From Sphingopyxis sp. (GTDB lineage: Bacteria; Pseudomonadota; Alphaproteobacteria; Sphingomonadales; Sphingomonadaceae), in NCBI GenBank assembly GCA_013823985.1, contig PNNB01000013.1:62001-126000 (forward strand): DNA of 64,000 bases, written 5' to 3'. A program made the position numbers and the translations under genes. The stretch's first letter is position 1; each line of letters starts with the position of its first letter. The notes below the pieces were generated by a model. That model saw only the letters and a list, made by a program, of their open reading frames with translations. It ran no database searches and was not told where the DNA came from. Of the stretch, positions 62,897-64,000 are shown in pieces.

Positions 62897-64000
62897 GCAA
62901 CGATACCATTCTCAAGCCGCTCTATCCGCTCATTCCCGCACAGCTTGCTGCTGTACAGCCGCAAGAGAATGTCTGGCTCAGCGCATCTGCGGGCACAGGC
63001 AAAACGCAGGTTTTAACGGCGCGTGTCATCCGGTTGCTGCTGGAGGACGGTGTCGAGCCTGAAAATCTGCTGTGCATTACCTTTACCAAGGCAGGCGCTG
63101 CGGAAATGGCAGAGCGTATCAACCAGCGGCTGGCCTCTTGGGTCCAGTTGGAAGATACGGCACTATTTCAGGATATGGAGGCGATCGGGGCCAAGTCGGG
63201 TCCGGAATACCGCCAACGCGCGAGCGAATTATTTGCCAAAGTGCTGGACGCACCGGGTGGCGGGTTGCAGATTTTGACCATCCACAGTTTCTGCCAATCG
63301 CTGTTGGGAAGCTTTCCCGAAGAGGCGGGCCTGGTACCGGGGTTCAAGCCAATTGAAGGCGCGGAACAGCGGACATTGTTACGCGAGGCGCTGGCAACCA
63401 TGGTCATCGACGCCGAAGAGGCAAAGGACCAGAACCTGATCAGCAGCTTGCAAAAGTTGAGCCTCGCCATGGGTGAAGAGGCGGCGGAGAAATTCCTAGC
63501 CAAATGTGCGGCTGTTCCGGACGTGATGGAGGGCATTCCAGACGGGGATGGCGCGACGGTCTGGGCGCGGCGCGTGGCGGGGGTCGACTTTGACTGCTCT
63601 CCAGAGGAGATGCTTGAAAGCGCATTGGCAGACTCCGTGATTCCGCATGACGAAATTAAGTGGATTGCGGACGAAAACCTCGCTTGGGGCAAGGGCAAAG
63701 CAGACAGCCGGGGCGGCAAGCGTGCACAAATCATTTGTACTTGGCTTGCAATGAGTGCGGCACAACGGGCCGCCGAGTTTCAAACGCTGCACCGTTGCTG
63801 GTCAAGTGGTAAAGGTGACGCACTGGTATCGTCGTCAGGTTACACCCCGATTGACGATGGTTATCGCGAAGTGGCGCAAAGCCTGTACGACTGGTCCAAA
63901 GATATTACGGACCAGTTAGTCCGCGCCGATTATGCTGAACGCCTCGCCAGTGCTTTGCTTGTCGGCAGGCGACTGGCTCAATACTACACGCACGCCAAAC
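62893..64000 (+). CDS. addA: AddA helicase-nuclease subunit (partial, cut by the window end)
   Basis: The UvrD-like ATP-dependent helicase and nuclease subunit of AddAB. From the ATG at 62893 (overlapping the addB stop) 369 codons are open to the window end. Walker A is SASAGTGKTQVLTARVIRLL (Q-motif and P-loop), then motif Ia TFTKAGAAEMAERI and the later ILTIHSFCQSLL. The rest, including helicase motifs III-VI and the nuclease, lies outside. Confidence 0.95.
   Translation, partial: MSNDTILKPLYPLIPAQLAAVQPQENVWLSASAGTGKTQVLTARVIRLLLEDGVEPENLLCITFTKAGAAEMAERINQRLASWVQLEDTALFQDMEAIGAKSGPEYRQRASELFAKVLDAPGGGLQILTIHSFCQSLLGSFPEEAGLVPGFKPIEGAEQRTLLREALATMVIDAEEAKDQNLISSLQKLSLAMGEEAAEKFLAKCAAVPDVMEGIPDGDGATVWARRVAGVDFDCSPEEMLESALADSVIPHDEIKWIADENLAWGKGKADSRGGKRAQIICTWLAMSAAQRAAEFQTLHRCWSSGKGDALVSSSGYTPIDDGYREVAQSLYDWSKDITDQLVRADYAERLASALLVGRRLAQYYTHAK

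Overview
The window is a 64 kb stretch of ordinary, gene-dense chromosome from an alphaproteobacterium, most likely a sphingomonad (Sphingopyxis / Sphingorhabdus-like; inference). The reasons are the ChpT phosphotransferase, a DivL-type tyrosine kinase homologue, the AddAB (not RecBCD) repair system, the AmgK-MurU cell-wall recycling pair, two TonB-dependent receptors and the moderate GC content. No prophage, insertion sequence, CRISPR array or integrated plasmid is visible.

Layout. 1-7.3 kb: a secreted protein of unknown function, tRNA-Leu(UAG), and the protein quality-control genes tig, clpP and clpX, with katG on the opposite strand. 7.6-13.4 kb: a large TonB receptor, mtgA, rpoH, rluD and a JAMM metalloprotease. 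13.4-19.4 kb: chpT followed by cheA-cheW-cheY-cheB-cheR, with two CtrA-like boxes inside the cluster. 19.4-22.2 kb: a cell-wall amidase, RNase P RNA (rnpB) and small membrane and J-domain proteins. 22.2-26.0 kb: a probable metal-uptake operon (DUF2946-like protein, TonB receptor, PepSY membrane protein).

26.0-31.0 kb is the most unusual part: an enlarged phage-shock (Psp) locus. A divergent pspF activator faces an operon with a near-perfect sigma-54 promoter and a paired upstream inverted repeat. The operon encodes a small membrane protein, PspA, PspB, PspC, a 52-residue membrane peptide, and five further small proteins that each have one membrane helix. Four of these five end in the same coiled-coil tail motif, which is also found at the end of PspC; the fifth has a shortened version.

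31.0-35.3 kb: a PuuD-like membrane protein and the dapF-mtaB-ftsY-yciB operon. 35.3-42.1 kb: a GGDEF-EAL protein, then ffh, rpsP-rimM-trmD-rplS and asd. 42.1-53 kb: dimethylargininase, a chromene-carboxylate isomerase-like protein, an EmrAB pump with a MarR regulator, a hydrolase, an acetyltransferase, an ACE-like M2 peptidase, an H1-histone-like protein, AMP nucleosidase and a peroxiredoxin. 53-64 kb: a small secreted protein, ahcY, then a tightly overlapped chain divL-tsaE-amgK-murU-addB-addA that runs off the end of the window.

Two themes connect the genes. Cell-cycle phosphorelay parts (ChpT, DivL) occur beside chemosensory and cell-wall genes. Envelope integrity is represented by Psp, MtgA, the amidase, AmgK/MurU and RpoH. 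All family assignments are from reading the translated sequences; no database search was run.
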